Part shown: positions 15,378 through 22,929 of the stretch, one piece after another
Numbering within the stretch: position 1 is the stretch's first letter
How the letters are laid out: every line of letters begins with the position of its first letter
Origin: Chloroflexota bacterium
GTDB lineage: Bacteria > Chloroflexota > Anaerolineae > Aggregatilineales > Phototrophicaceae
Assembly: GCA_023430545.1 (NCBI GenBank)
Contig: JAEZAF010000195.1
Location: forward strand, 1-47,184
Reading direction: 5' to 3'
DNA length: 47,184 nucleotides
Program-made: the position numbers and the translations under genes
The notes under the pieces: model-generated
Databases searched by the model: none
What the model saw: the letters and a program-made list of their open reading frames with translations, nothing else
Told to the model about the DNA's origin: nothing

Positions 15378-15815
15378 ATGACAAACTTTTTTGGCCCATA
15401 CCGCACTCGCCCGCCCATCATGGCGGTGAAGGTCGAAGACTCGATGGATATTATGATCGTGCGCGATACCACACGTCGCGCCGCGAGTCTGCTGGGATTT
15501 CCCCCCGCTGACAGGGCGCAGTTGGCAAGTGCTGCCGCCGCCCTCGCGGAACTGATGCTGAAAACCGGAGAGACGCAATCGGTGCATCTCAACGGCGTGG
15601 TGGATGGACAGAGGGACGGCTTACAGATCTCTGCACCTGCGCCGTGGCTGGCGGGTGTCGCCAGCGCCAATGTACTGGTCGCGCTGCGGTCAAAGCTGGG
15701 GGAACTGGTGGATGAAGTCCGGCTTGAAGGGTCTGACCCGCCAACAATTGTCATGCTGATGTGGATCGAAGAAGAGGTTGAAGAACCTCCGATAAACCAT
15801 TCGGATGAGTCATAA
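15378..15815 (+). CDS. RsbT-like (GHKL/HATPase) protein with degenerate ATP site
   Basis: This 145-residue protein follows the pattern of RsbT/anti-sigma serine kinases: DIMIVRDTTRRAASLLGF (residues 24-41) corresponds to the region where RsbT has VRxxxRExAxxLGF, then ADRAQLASAAAALAE (44-58) to the helix with the ATP-binding N-box. The asparagine expected after SELAR is missing (AALAELML), so ATP or magnesium binding is likely impaired. A C-terminal strand MLMWIEEEVEE follows. I chose ATG 15378, with GGAAAC and GGG upstream, over an upstream in-frame ATG at 15303 that overlaps the preceding gene. It overlaps the CheW-like start by 11 nt. A possible role is a non-catalytic partner-switch subunit; this is an inference from weak similarity. 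Confidence 0.65.
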   Translation: MTNFFGPYRTRPPIMAVKVEDSMDIMIVRDTTRRAASLLGFPPADRAQLASAAAALAELMLKTGETQSVHLNGVVDGQRDGLQISAPAPWLAGVASANVLVALRSKLGELVDEVRLEGSDPPTIVMLMWIEEEVEEPPINHSDES

Positions 15816-16413
15816 CATGGGTAATTCACGTTCAACCAGCGCCGTCGAACGGCCTTATCTGACCTTTGAAGTCGGTGAGCAGCAGTACGCATTTGCCGTC
15901 GCAGATGTACTCGAAGTCACGGCAATGGTTGAGCCGATCCGCCTTGCATCAGCACCTGCCGGGGTGATCGGGATGGTCAACCGGCATGGTGAACCGGTGA
16001 TGCTGATCGACCTGCGGGCTGTCACCGGGATAGCACGGCCAGAGTTACAGGCACAGCCGTATTCGGCCACCAGTCTGTTCATTGTCGTGCAGACAGCGAT
16101 GCAGCCTGATGCAGCGATACAGATGGATACCACACGGTTTGGTGTACTGGTCGATAAGGTGCATCAGGTGGAGTATTTTGCAGATCATGAGCGCACAGCC
16201 CTGCCCCAACGGAACACCCAACTGATTCAGGCAGTTGTCGTGTCTCAGAACCGCGTCATTCAGATTATCGCCCCTGTCCAGTTGATCAGCATGGTCCTCG
16301 GTCAGGAAAATATCAGCGACACTCATGCTAGTTACGCCAGTCAAGCTAACGCTTATCAGAATGGCAGGACCGGCCTTTCAGATACCGCCGTCCTCCAGTC
16401 TACCGATCGCTAA
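15805..16413 (+). CDS. CheW-like coupling protein
   Basis: Residues about 12-170 form a CheW domain: LTFEVGEQQYAFAVADVLEV (strands beta1-2), the GVIGMVNRHGEPVMLIDLRA segment that matches the conserved GlxnlRGxvlPvidLr, and the FGVLVDKVHQVEYF strand. CheW proteins link receptors to the CheA kinase. This one is 202 residues, longer than the usual ~150, with a ~35-residue Ser/Thr/Asn-rich C-terminal tail. The gene starts 11 nt before the stop of the RsbT-like gene; ATG 15817 is an alternative start. A kinase and receptors are not in the window. The usual RG of the IRG motif is replaced by RH (NRHG), a modest departure. Confidence 0.87.
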   Translation: MSHNMGNSRSTSAVERPYLTFEVGEQQYAFAVADVLEVTAMVEPIRLASAPAGVIGMVNRHGEPVMLIDLRAVTGIARPELQAQPYSATSLFIVVQTAMQPDAAIQMDTTRFGVLVDKVHQVEYFADHERTALPQRNTQLIQAVVVSQNRVIQIIAPVQLISMVLGQENISDTHASYASQANAYQNGRTGLSDTAVLQSTDR

Positions 16414-16443
16414 GTGAGAAACAGAGAACGAAAGTAAAACAGG

Positions 16444-17511
16444 ATGATCAACGGCCATTTCCAAGAGCGGATGATCAATAATAACGCCAGACCGCTGACG
16501 GGTAATTTAACGGGCAGCGGAGATCATCAGGCGAAGGGAATGCCTGCCTCAGGCGAGTCACGCGGTGTGACGCAGGAAACAGATCACGCCTCCGAGACCC
16601 CCTCCCTGACGCCCGCCCCCGCGCACCGCGATCGCATTCTGCTGGTTGCCAAGGATGAGGCACTACGCACACAACTCATCGAGACGCTGGAAGCAGGCGG
16701 CGGCTATTCCACCTATCAGGCGGGAAGCTTCGAGGAAGCGCTGTCGGAAATCCTGCTGACGGATTTCGACCTGATTGTGACGGAAGCAGAACTGCCAGAC
16801 CTCAGCGGGATGGACCTGCTGGCGGTCGTCGGAGGCCTGCGCCCGAATGCCAGCGTCATCGTGATCGACGATGATCTGTCGGCCAAAAGCGCAGTCGCGG
16901 TCTTCCGGCTTGGCGCTGTGGATTATCTGTACAAGCCGCTGAACATGAGCTTCGTCCTGATGCAGATCGAGCGCCAGCTTGAGCAGCGCCGCCTGCTTCA
17001 GAAGCGTCAGCAGTACGAAGAACAGCCCAAACCCGTCGAACCACCACGGGATCGCGCCCGCAGGCTGGACCCGCGCACCCGTCCGGCAGCACTGGTCCTG
17101 GGACGCCGTCATTTCAAGCGCATCAATATGGAACTGAACACCCTGCTGAGCCATGTCCGTGCCAGCTTCGTGGGACTGGTCGATGTCGATGGCAACATGG
17201 TCGGGGCCGCCGGTACGCTGGACGACTATGATCTTCAGTTGCTGACACAGGGTTTGAGCATCGATCACGGTGCGCAGCGTTCGCTGGCGACCATGCTCTC
17301 CGAAACCAAGTTCCACTCCACCTATTTCGAAGGCTCGCAGAACGGCGTCTACATCATCGAGTTCGGCGCACCGTTCACCGTCTCGCTGGCGGTCATTTGC
17401 AGCTCGGACATCAAGGCCGGTATGGTGTGGCTTTACAGCAAACGCACCGCCGCGATCATTGACCAGATCCTGCAAAGCATCCCGCAGCCCAAAGCGCTGC
17501 CGCAGCTTTAG
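16444..17511 (+). CDS. Pseudo-receiver domain fused to Roadblock/LC7-like domain
   Basis: The 355-residue protein has an unstructured N-terminus (1-60), a receiver-like domain (63-180) and a C-terminal Roadblock/LC7-like domain (about 228-345). In the receiver the phospho-acceptor is glutamate 114 (LIVTEAELPDLSG) rather than aspartate and the acid pair is reduced (LLVAKDE), while lysine 164 (YKP) is kept. Glutamate at this site often mimics a phosphorylated state. A basic linker with a proline patch follows. The C-terminal part, with LLSHVRASFVGLVDVDGNMVG and later VSLAVICSSDIKAGMVWLY, matches Roadblock folds, which regulate small GTPases (as MglB does for MglA) or dimerise. It ends the chemosensory cluster at a strong terminator. 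Roadblock is a fold-level call. Confidence 0.78.
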   Translation: MINGHFQERMINNNARPLTGNLTGSGDHQAKGMPASGESRGVTQETDHASETPSLTPAPAHRDRILLVAKDEALRTQLIETLEAGGGYSTYQAGSFEEALSEILLTDFDLIVTEAELPDLSGMDLLAVVGGLRPNASVIVIDDDLSAKSAVAVFRLGAVDYLYKPLNMSFVLMQIERQLEQRRLLQKRQQYEEQPKPVEPPRDRARRLDPRTRPAALVLGRRHFKRINMELNTLLSHVRASFVGLVDVDGNMVGAAGTLDDYDLQLLTQGLSIDHGAQRSLATMLSETKFHSTYFEGSQNGVYIIEFGAPFTVSLAVICSSDIKAGMVWLYSKRTAAIIDQILQSIPQPKALPQL

Positions 17512-17523
17512 ATCTCAAAAATT

Positions 17524-17556
17524 AAACGGGACGGCTATAGGTCGTCCCGTTTTTTG
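17524..17556. terminator. Strong intrinsic terminator, probably bidirectional
   Basis: The sequence AAACGGGACG-GCTATAGGT-CGTCCCGTTT forms a 10-bp stem (17524-17533 with 17543-17552) and continues with T residues. On the minus strand an A/T-rich arm also follows the stem. It lies between the convergent stop codons of the Roadblock gene (17511) and the minus-strand gene ending at 17565. Confidence 0.9.
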
Positions 17557-17564
17557 ATACGCTC

Positions 17565-18143
17565 TCATGGTATCGCTGGCACTGGCGTCGGCTGACGGTC
17601 GAAGAAATTGGCGGGTGGGATTTCGCCCGACCAGAAGATCTCACGCGAGAGGCGGAAGCGCGTCGGCAGCCCTTCGCGATAACCGGCAGCGATCACGGCG
17701 TTCCATTTCATTGCAAAGATCGAGAACTTCATCTCTCCACTGCACTGTGCGACATTCTCACCGACGGTGTAGGCGTCACGGGACATGCTTTCACCTGAAC
17801 AGATCTCCGGCGCGATGCTGCACGACGCCCCCTGCGCCTGATAATAGGCCGCAACCGCACAGGCATCCTGATTCACCGCATAGATCCACTCATCCACGCC
17901 GTAGCTGGCGCTGGTATGTTCGATCTGCTCCACATCCGCAGGACGCGGCGGCTGAGGGGGCATCACGATGCTGAACAGCACCCCAATGACCTGAGAGCCG
18001 ATATAAAGCGCAAGGCCAACCGCCAGCACCGCGATCAGCAGCAGCCTGAGGCTGAACCGTGACGGCCCGACAGGGGCTGGTGATGATGGCGAAGCAGGAA
18101 GCTCTGGATCAGGGCTGCCACTGGTAGGTATACTTGAGAACAA
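17565..18143 (-). CDS. Single-pass membrane protein with cysteine-containing extracytoplasmic domain
   Basis: The most credible start is a TTG at 18143-18141, with GAGG 7-8 nt upstream on the minus strand, giving 192 residues. Upstream ATG codons in the same frame (for example at 18167) lie deeper within the preceding gene. The N-terminal ~30 residues are proline/serine-rich, then LLLIAVLAVGLALYIGSQVIGVLF forms one membrane helix. The remainder is extracytoplasmic with five cysteines (for example QDACAVAAYY, GASCSIAPEIC and VAQCSGEM), suggesting disulfides. I recognise no family. It overlaps the upstream gene by 35 nt and may be its distant paralogue: both have one N-terminal helix followed by a short domain with an AxYY/NFY-type segment. 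Start choice is uncertain. Confidence 0.6.
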   Translation of the reverse strand: MFSSIPTSGSPDPELPASPSSPAPVGPSRFSLRLLLIAVLAVGLALYIGSQVIGVLFSIVMPPQPPRPADVEQIEHTSASYGVDEWIYAVNQDACAVAAYYQAQGASCSIAPEICSGESMSRDAYTVGENVAQCSGEMKFSIFAMKWNAVIAAGYREGLPTRFRLSREIFWSGEIPPANFFDRQPTPVPAIP

Positions 18144-18624
18144 CGCTGCCCTCGTTATTGATCCCATCACTGTCGATGCGTACACCGGGCTGGATTTCAA
18201 CCTCGGTAAAACGGTCCCCCTGAAAGCCTGATGTATCAAACAGGCAGCGGAATACATAGGGGAGACTGCCATCTCCGGGAACATATGCTTCCAGATTGCC
18301 GCTGGACGGGAAGCGGCGGCAGCGCTCAGCACCTGCATCGGCGCCATAGAAGTTGCTCATCTCGCCGTTGTAAAAGTTGGCGACATCTTCAGCAGTGGTA
18401 TTGGGAACAAAGTAATAGGTCACACGTGAGGCGTTACCCAGCTCCTGCTGATCGGCGAGCTGTGCATTGGCTGGCAGTGAGACTTCCAGCGGCTGGCGCT
18501 GTGTCTGCTGTTCAAATGCGACCAGTATGAACCCGCCAATGAGGAATAAAGCGCCGATCAGAGCGGCGAACAGGCCGATACGAAAAACAGAAAAACCGGA
18601 ATCTCTGCGTGATGAACGACTCAT
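18109..18624 (-). CDS. Single-pass membrane protein, 171 aa, unknown
   Basis: An ATG at 18624 gives a protein with a basic N-terminus (MSRSSRRDSG), one membrane helix (GLFAALIGALFLIGGFILVAF, residues about 17-37) and an extracytoplasmic domain of about 130 residues. That domain has two cysteines (in GAERCRRF and FRCLFD), which could pair, and a VTYYFVPNTTAEDVANFY segment similar in type to one in the next gene. No family is recognised. The stop overlaps the presumed start of the downstream gene, and the upstream TPR gene ends 6 nt away, so the five minus-strand genes from 21345 down to 17565 look like one operon. Confidence 0.68.
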   Translation of the reverse strand: MSRSSRRDSGFSVFRIGLFAALIGALFLIGGFILVAFEQQTQRQPLEVSLPANAQLADQQELGNASRVTYYFVPNTTAEDVANFYNGEMSNFYGADAGAERCRRFPSSGNLEAYVPGDGSLPYVFRCLFDTSGFQGDRFTEVEIQPGVRIDSDGINNEGSVVLKYTYQWQP

Positions 18625-18630
18625 AAGTGA

Positions 18631-19443
18631 TCAATACTCTCCTTGATCAGGCAAAAAGGATGTCATGGTCGCGATCTCCTGACGCAGCGCTGCCCCGTAA
18701 GGCGTATGCTGGAAGCGCTCCGCCGTAGCGACCCAGTAAGGCAGCCCGGCCCTGATCAGACGCTGATCCGGCGGCGCACCGTCTCCAAGCTGGAATCGAG
18801 TCAACTCGACCCACACCCGGCGTGCGGGATCATCTGACAGAACGGACTGTACCTGATGCATCTGCGTGAGCGCGGCAGCTTCTTCCCCCATCCGATACAG
18901 GGCCTCCGCAAGATCAGCACGCAGTGCTTCAGGGGCACCTGCTTGCAGCGCAGCCTCAAAATATGGGACGGCTGCCGCGTAATCCCCCTGTACTAGCAGT
19001 GTACGCCCAAAGTTGTATAAAGAAAAATGATGATTTGGTTCTATTCGGAGTGCGTTTTCAAGCGCGGTCACACTTCTGTCGAAGCGATTGAGCTGACGAT
19101 AGGCACTGCCAAGCAGCATCCAGCCCTTTGCATCCAGCTCGGCACGCGCTGCCGACGGTTCCAGAAGCTGAATCACACTGTCATAATCTTCTGACAAATA
19201 AGCCCGCTGCGCTTTTGCGACCGGCGTGACCATGCCGCGATTTGCCCACAGCACCACACCCTGAGTCACCAGCAGGACCGCGCCTGCCAGTGCCAGCAGT
19301 GTCGGGCGGTCATCAGCAGAGGCCGTCACCGTCAGCACGAGAAAGACCAGCAGCAGTACCGTGCCGATTACAAACGCCACCTGCGAGGCACGATCCCATG
19401 AGGGGAACTGCCGCCGAAGGATATGAGTTGTCAGACGTAACAT
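18631..19443 (-). CDS. Membrane-anchored TPR protein, copy 3 of a paralogous trio
   Basis: The 270-residue protein has two N-terminal membrane helices (AFVIGTVLLLVFLVLTV and LLALAGAVLLVTQGVVLWAN, about residues 23-67). A cytoplasmic TPR solenoid of at least three repeats follows, for example GWMLLGSAYRQLNRFDRSV and HFSLYNFGRTLLVQGDYAA. The C-terminal TPYGAALRQEIA is nearly identical in pattern to TAYGSALRYEVA in the neighbouring upstream gene, indicating duplication. TPR domains mediate protein-protein contacts; the partner is unknown. The cytoplasmic side of the TPR region is inferred from two helices with both ends inside. Confidence 0.75.
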   Translation of the reverse strand: MLRLTTHILRRQFPSWDRASQVAFVIGTVLLLVFLVLTVTASADDRPTLLALAGAVLLVTQGVVLWANRGMVTPVAKAQRAYLSEDYDSVIQLLEPSAARAELDAKGWMLLGSAYRQLNRFDRSVTALENALRIEPNHHFSLYNFGRTLLVQGDYAAAVPYFEAALQAGAPEALRADLAEALYRMGEEAAALTQMHQVQSVLSDDPARRVWVELTRFQLGDGAPPDQRLIRAGLPYWVATAERFQHTPYGAALRQEIATMTSFLPDQGEY

Positions 19444-19449
19444 CAGCGG

Positions 19450-20334
19450 CTAACCCAGATTACCGGCATCAGCATCGGCCAGTGCCTGTTCAATCGCAGC
19501 GACCTCGTAACGCAGCGCACTGCCGTAAGCGGTCCCATCCAGCGCCTTCAGGCCGTTGATCCAGACATTGAGGCCGTCGCGTGCGCTCATCATCCGGGCA
19601 GTGGACTTCACCGCCTGCTCCATATCACCGATCTCCTGATAATGTTTCGCCAGATGATAGTGAACCCGCACGCCGTAAAGCGCAGGCATGGCATGTGACG
19701 CCGCCTGCCTGAAGATCTCGATGGCCTCGGCTTCATTCCCCGCGAAGTAAAGCGTAAAGCCCAGTTCAGCCAGCAGATTCGGCTGCCCCGGTGACCGTTC
19801 CAGCGCCGCACGGAGTGCTGCTGCCGCTTCGTCGTAGGCAGCCTGCAGGCGATAGCCATTCGCCAGCGTGATATACGAACCGGGATCATCCGGGAACAGG
19901 CGCACGGAGCGATCTGCTGTGGCCTGCGCTTTGGCAAGCTGCCCGGCATAGGCGTAGGCACTGGTGAGCAGCATCAGCACGTCGGGTGTCTCTTTGCCTT
20001 CTTTCAGCGAACGTTCCAGCAGCGGGATGGCTTCGTTGAACTTGAATTCCTCGATCAGCCGATAGGCATCAGCATAACCGGAACCGAGCAGTCGGGTCTG
20101 ACGGGCAATCAGCAGCGCGATCAGACCAAACCAAAGGATCGCCATCAGCACGGCAAAACAAAATCCCGCCAGCGCGATCTGTACAGCAGGTGAAATCCCG
20201 CCTTCGATACGCTGCGCACTGCGGAGATTGGAAAACTCGCTGAAGATGCCCACCACAAAGATCGTCAGGCCGAGAATCGCCAGCAGTCCGGTGACAATCA
20301 GCGCGATATAAACAAGTAAACGACGAACGCTCAT
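19450..20334 (-). CDS. Membrane-anchored TPR protein, copy 2 of a paralogous trio
   Basis: The 294-residue protein has two N-terminal helices (IALIVTGLLAILGLTIFVVG and AGFCFAVLMAILWFGLIALLIA, about residues 10-78) and a TPR region with repeats such as LLTSAYAYAGQLAKAQ, YITLANGYRLQAAYDEA and LAELGFTLYFAGNEAEAI. The C-terminal segment GTAYGSALRYEVAAIEQAL resembles that of the downstream copy. It is followed after 6 nt by that copy and preceded after 27 nt by the first. The gene order suggests a membrane complex assembled from related subunits, but no partner or activity is visible. Confidence 0.75.
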   Translation of the reverse strand: MSVRRLLVYIALIVTGLLAILGLTIFVVGIFSEFSNLRSAQRIEGGISPAVQIALAGFCFAVLMAILWFGLIALLIARQTRLLGSGYADAYRLIEEFKFNEAIPLLERSLKEGKETPDVLMLLTSAYAYAGQLAKAQATADRSVRLFPDDPGSYITLANGYRLQAAYDEAAAALRAALERSPGQPNLLAELGFTLYFAGNEAEAIEIFRQAASHAMPALYGVRVHYHLAKHYQEIGDMEQAVKSTARMMSARDGLNVWINGLKALDGTAYGSALRYEVAAIEQALADADAGNLG

Positions 20335-20361
20335 AAATTCCTGTCTTCTCTCGACAGCGGC

Positions 20362-21345
20362 TTACGCCAACTGCTCTGGAGTGAGTTTGCCATCAAGCAG
20401 CGCTTCTGCCGTGCGGACATCATCTTCGATCACCTGCCGCAGTGTCTCCGCCTGATCGCTGGAGAAGATCGTTTCCCATTCCTTCAGGCCGTCACGCTGC
20501 TTCTTCAGCAGATTGAGGGCAGCACTGGCCTGTTCGAAATCCCCCAGACGAGCATGGGCGCGCACCAGATAGAGATAGATCAGCAGGCGGTGACGCACAT
20601 CCGGCACTTTGGCCTTTAGCGACTCGTTCAGATGCAGGACGGCGGCGCTGGCATCCCCAAGCCGGTCTTCAATCATGCCGAGATTATAGGCTGCGACCCA
20701 TTCCCCCGGTGCGAGTTCATAGGCCTTCAGTGCGGCTTCGTGCGCTGCGGGGAACTCACCGGACTGAAGGTAGACTTCCGCCAGACCATTGAAGGCCACA
20801 GCCGAGTCCGGGGCCAGTTCGGTCATGGTCCTGTAATCACGTTTGGCGCGGCTCAGCTTGCCCCAGATGCGCAGGATCTCGGCCCGGAAGCGGTAGTGAT
20901 TAGGATTCTTAGGCTCTTCGCCGATCAGCTTATCCATGATGCGCACCGCGTCTTCGTATTCGTTTTTGCGCAGGTGCTTTACAGCCTTCTGATACTGCAT
21001 CGGCCCACCGGGATTGAACATGAAGATCCCGGCCACCACCCATCCGACCGCCGCGCCCATGAACAGCAGAGCATACTGCGGCAGGAACAGGAAGCCGATC
21101 AGCACCGCACCGACTGCTGGCAGCATCGTGCCCAGCCAGCGCCCGCGATCATAGGTATCAAGGCTGGTCCAGACGATACCTGCCGCCCCGATGATAAAGG
21201 TCAGCGCCAGCAGGCTCTGGACCGGGCGTACCCAATCCCCTGTGACCGCATTAAGAATAAGACTCAGCAGACCGGTAATCGCCAGCAGCAGGAAAATCGC
21301 CCGCAGCCGAGCCGGTCCCAGAAAAAGCGTCAGTCGTTTGATCAT
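20362..21345 (-). CDS. Membrane-anchored TPR protein, copy 1 of a paralogous trio
   Basis: This 327-residue protein has four N-terminal membrane helices (about residues 12-30, 39-59, 70-86 and 90-110) rather than two. A TPR solenoid follows with repeats such as HYRFRAEILRIWGKLSRAK, VAFNGLAEVYLQSGEFPAA and VAAYNLGMIEDRLGDASAA. It ends with a helical DDVRTAEALLDGKLTPEQLA. It is the first gene of the trio and 65 nt downstream of the preceding minus-strand gene. The extra helices distinguish it from its two neighbours, while the TPR register and general design are shared. Function is unknown. Confidence 0.75.
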   Translation of the reverse strand: MIKRLTLFLGPARLRAIFLLLAITGLLSLILNAVTGDWVRPVQSLLALTFIIGAAGIVWTSLDTYDRGRWLGTMLPAVGAVLIGFLFLPQYALLFMGAAVGWVVAGIFMFNPGGPMQYQKAVKHLRKNEYEDAVRIMDKLIGEEPKNPNHYRFRAEILRIWGKLSRAKRDYRTMTELAPDSAVAFNGLAEVYLQSGEFPAAHEAALKAYELAPGEWVAAYNLGMIEDRLGDASAAVLHLNESLKAKVPDVRHRLLIYLYLVRAHARLGDFEQASAALNLLKKQRDGLKEWETIFSSDQAETLRQVIEDDVRTAEALLDGKLTPEQLA

Positions 21346-21410
21346 GGAGATTTTGTGTCGATCCGTCGTATCAGAATGATTGAGGTACTATACCAAGTGC
21401 AGCAGTGGGT

Positions 21411-22196
21411 TCAATATGCAATACTGCGCAGTTCGCCGGTTTTGATGAGGCGCGGCTGACTGTCAGCAGGATTGTGAGTGGACTGCACGTCAGCGGACTG
21501 CACGTCAGCGGGCTGCGCGGTCACACGCACGGGGATAGACATCCGCTGATCGCGCCAGACGGTGAACACGGCAGCATCAGCATGGTGGGTGAAGGCCTGC
21601 GTGGTGATCTGTTTGCGGCCAAAGGTGAGTACTTCGGTTTCGCCTGACTGCCAGTCGATGCTTCTGATCATCATTGGAGGGGGTATGTCCGTCGAGTCCA
21701 AACGCATCCCGATCCACTGCCCCTGAAGGCTCACATCAGGCACATTGACCGATCCCAGCGCGAACAGCGTAAACGGTGGCAGCAGGCGCGTCCCGTCGGG
21801 GATGTCCACCTCGAAGTACTGGCGCTCATCGGATGCCGCTTTGTAACCGATCTGGACGTAGTTCTCAAAAATCGTGAGGCTGACGCGCCGCGTGACCACC
21901 CGCCGAAACCACACCAGATCAACACGCTCGACAATGCCTTCGGGTGATTGCAGGATCTCGGCCAGCAGATGTTCCTGAGAGTCCGATGCTGATCCTCCCG
22001 ATATACCCGGTGTGCAGTCAAGGCGGATGAAGCGGCTTCCACCTGGCTGAAGGTGGATCGACCATTCTTCAGTCGCCGCAGTGGTTATCGCCGAGGCGGT
22101 GGTCGTCGCTGCCGTGTCCTGTCCGACGCCTGTCGTGGTATAGACACCGCTGGCGACAAACCTTTCGTGATGCGAGACGGGGTGCAGATAGCGCAT
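21411..22196 (-). CDS. Hypothetical protein, 261 aa, with a C-terminal duplicated pentapeptide
   Basis: The frame begins at an ATG 19 nt after the alaX stop. No signal peptide or membrane helix is evident. The N-terminal third is threonine/alanine-rich (TTTASAITTAATEEW); the middle is a strand-rich region (DLVWFRRVVTRRVSLTIFE, YFEVDIPDGTRLLPPFTLF). A tandem 15-bp duplication (21481-21510) makes ADVQSADVQS near the C-terminus. I recognise no family. A guess of a beta-sandwich domain would be speculation. The position just after alaX and two GNAT genes gives no clue to function. Confidence 0.6.
   Translation of the reverse strand: MRYLHPVSHHERFVASGVYTTTGVGQDTAATTTASAITTAATEEWSIHLQPGGSRFIRLDCTPGISGGSASDSQEHLLAEILQSPEGIVERVDLVWFRRVVTRRVSLTIFENYVQIGYKAASDERQYFEVDIPDGTRLLPPFTLFALGSVNVPDVSLQGQWIGMRLDSTDIPPPMMIRSIDWQSGETEVLTFGRKQITTQAFTHHADAAVFTVWRDQRMSIPVRVTAQPADVQSADVQSTHNPADSQPRLIKTGELRSIAY
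21481..21510. repeat. Two perfect 15-bp tandem repeats inside a coding sequence
   Basis: GACTGCACGTCAGCG occurs twice in a row, followed by a third diverged unit (GGCTGCGCGGTCAC...). The length is a multiple of three, so the frame is kept and the protein gains an ADVQS duplicate. It is a likely site of length variation between strains. Confidence 0.85.
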
Positions 22197-22215
22197 AGGT
22201 TTCCGTTACCGTCCG

Positions 22216-22929
22216 CTAACTGTCGGATATACGGACATACAGCCGCTTGTTGATACCGCCCTTGCTCTTGTAATCGGTGATCTCGATCCGTCCGACCTCG
22301 CTGGTATTGTGAACGTGGGTGCCGCCGTCCGCCTGAAGATCAAGCCCGACGATCTCCACCGTGCGCACTTCCTCGATCCCTTCCGGCAGCAGATTGATTT
22401 TCGTGCGGATCAGATCGGGAATCTGGAAAGCCTGCTCACGCGGAAGGATCGCCACTTTCGTCGGACGGGTCGCCGCGATCTCCGCGTTGATCTTTTCCTC
22501 GATCTCGCTCACCAGCTCTTTTTGCAGGCGCTCGAATTCAAAATCCATGCGGCCTTCCAGCGGCTCCATATTGCCACCGGTGACACTCGCGCCGTAATCA
22601 CGCCAGACCACGCCGCACAGGATATGCATAGCGGTATGCGTGCGCATCAGCTTATAGCGGCGATCCCAGTCCACTGCACCCGTGACCGCTGTACCGGTTT
22701 CAATCCCGTCGAGACGATCCAGCACATGCCAGCCGCCCTTCACCAGCCTGACCACCTGATACGACTGTCCGTTCGCGGTCAGGGTGCCAGTGTCATGCGG
22801 CTGACCGCCGCCACCGGGATAAAAGGCGCTGCAATCCAACTGCACAGCATTCTGTTCGGGATCGACTGCCGTCACGGTGGCATCGAATTCGCGCAGGTAG
22901 CTGTCGGTCTGATAAAGCCAGTCGGTCAT
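22216..22929 (-). CDS. Alanyl-tRNA editing protein AlaX-M type
   Basis: The protein removes serine or glycine wrongly attached to tRNA-Ala, acting in trans as a free-standing editing domain of AlaRS. The 237-residue sequence has the N-terminal FYPGGGGQPHDTG (residues 36-48), the zinc motif HTAMH (H98 and H102) and the ADGGTHVHNTSEVG motif (His205). In the AlaRS editing domain the third ligand is a cysteine in CxGTH; here the position is Asp201 (ADGGTH). I recall this variant from AlaX-type proteins but cannot verify it. The start overlaps the upstream GNAT gene's stop by 4 nt (ATGA). Length and both motif blocks fit AlaX-M. Confidence 0.92.
   Translation of the reverse strand: MTDWLYQTDSYLREFDATVTAVDPEQNAVQLDCSAFYPGGGGQPHDTGTLTANGQSYQVVRLVKGGWHVLDRLDGIETGTAVTGAVDWDRRYKLMRTHTAMHILCGVVWRDYGASVTGGNMEPLEGRMDFEFERLQKELVSEIEEKINAEIAATRPTKVAILPREQAFQIPDLIRTKINLLPEGIEEVRTVEIVGLDLQADGGTHVHNTSEVGRIEITDYKSKGGINKRLYVRISDS

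Noticed and set aside
16663..17475. 270-residue antisense ORF opposite the Roadblock gene
   Set aside because: Shadow frame with no motif.
18144..18347. N-terminal extension of the 17565 gene
   Set aside because: It would lie within the upstream gene's coding sequence; the ribosome-binding site supports the later TTG start.
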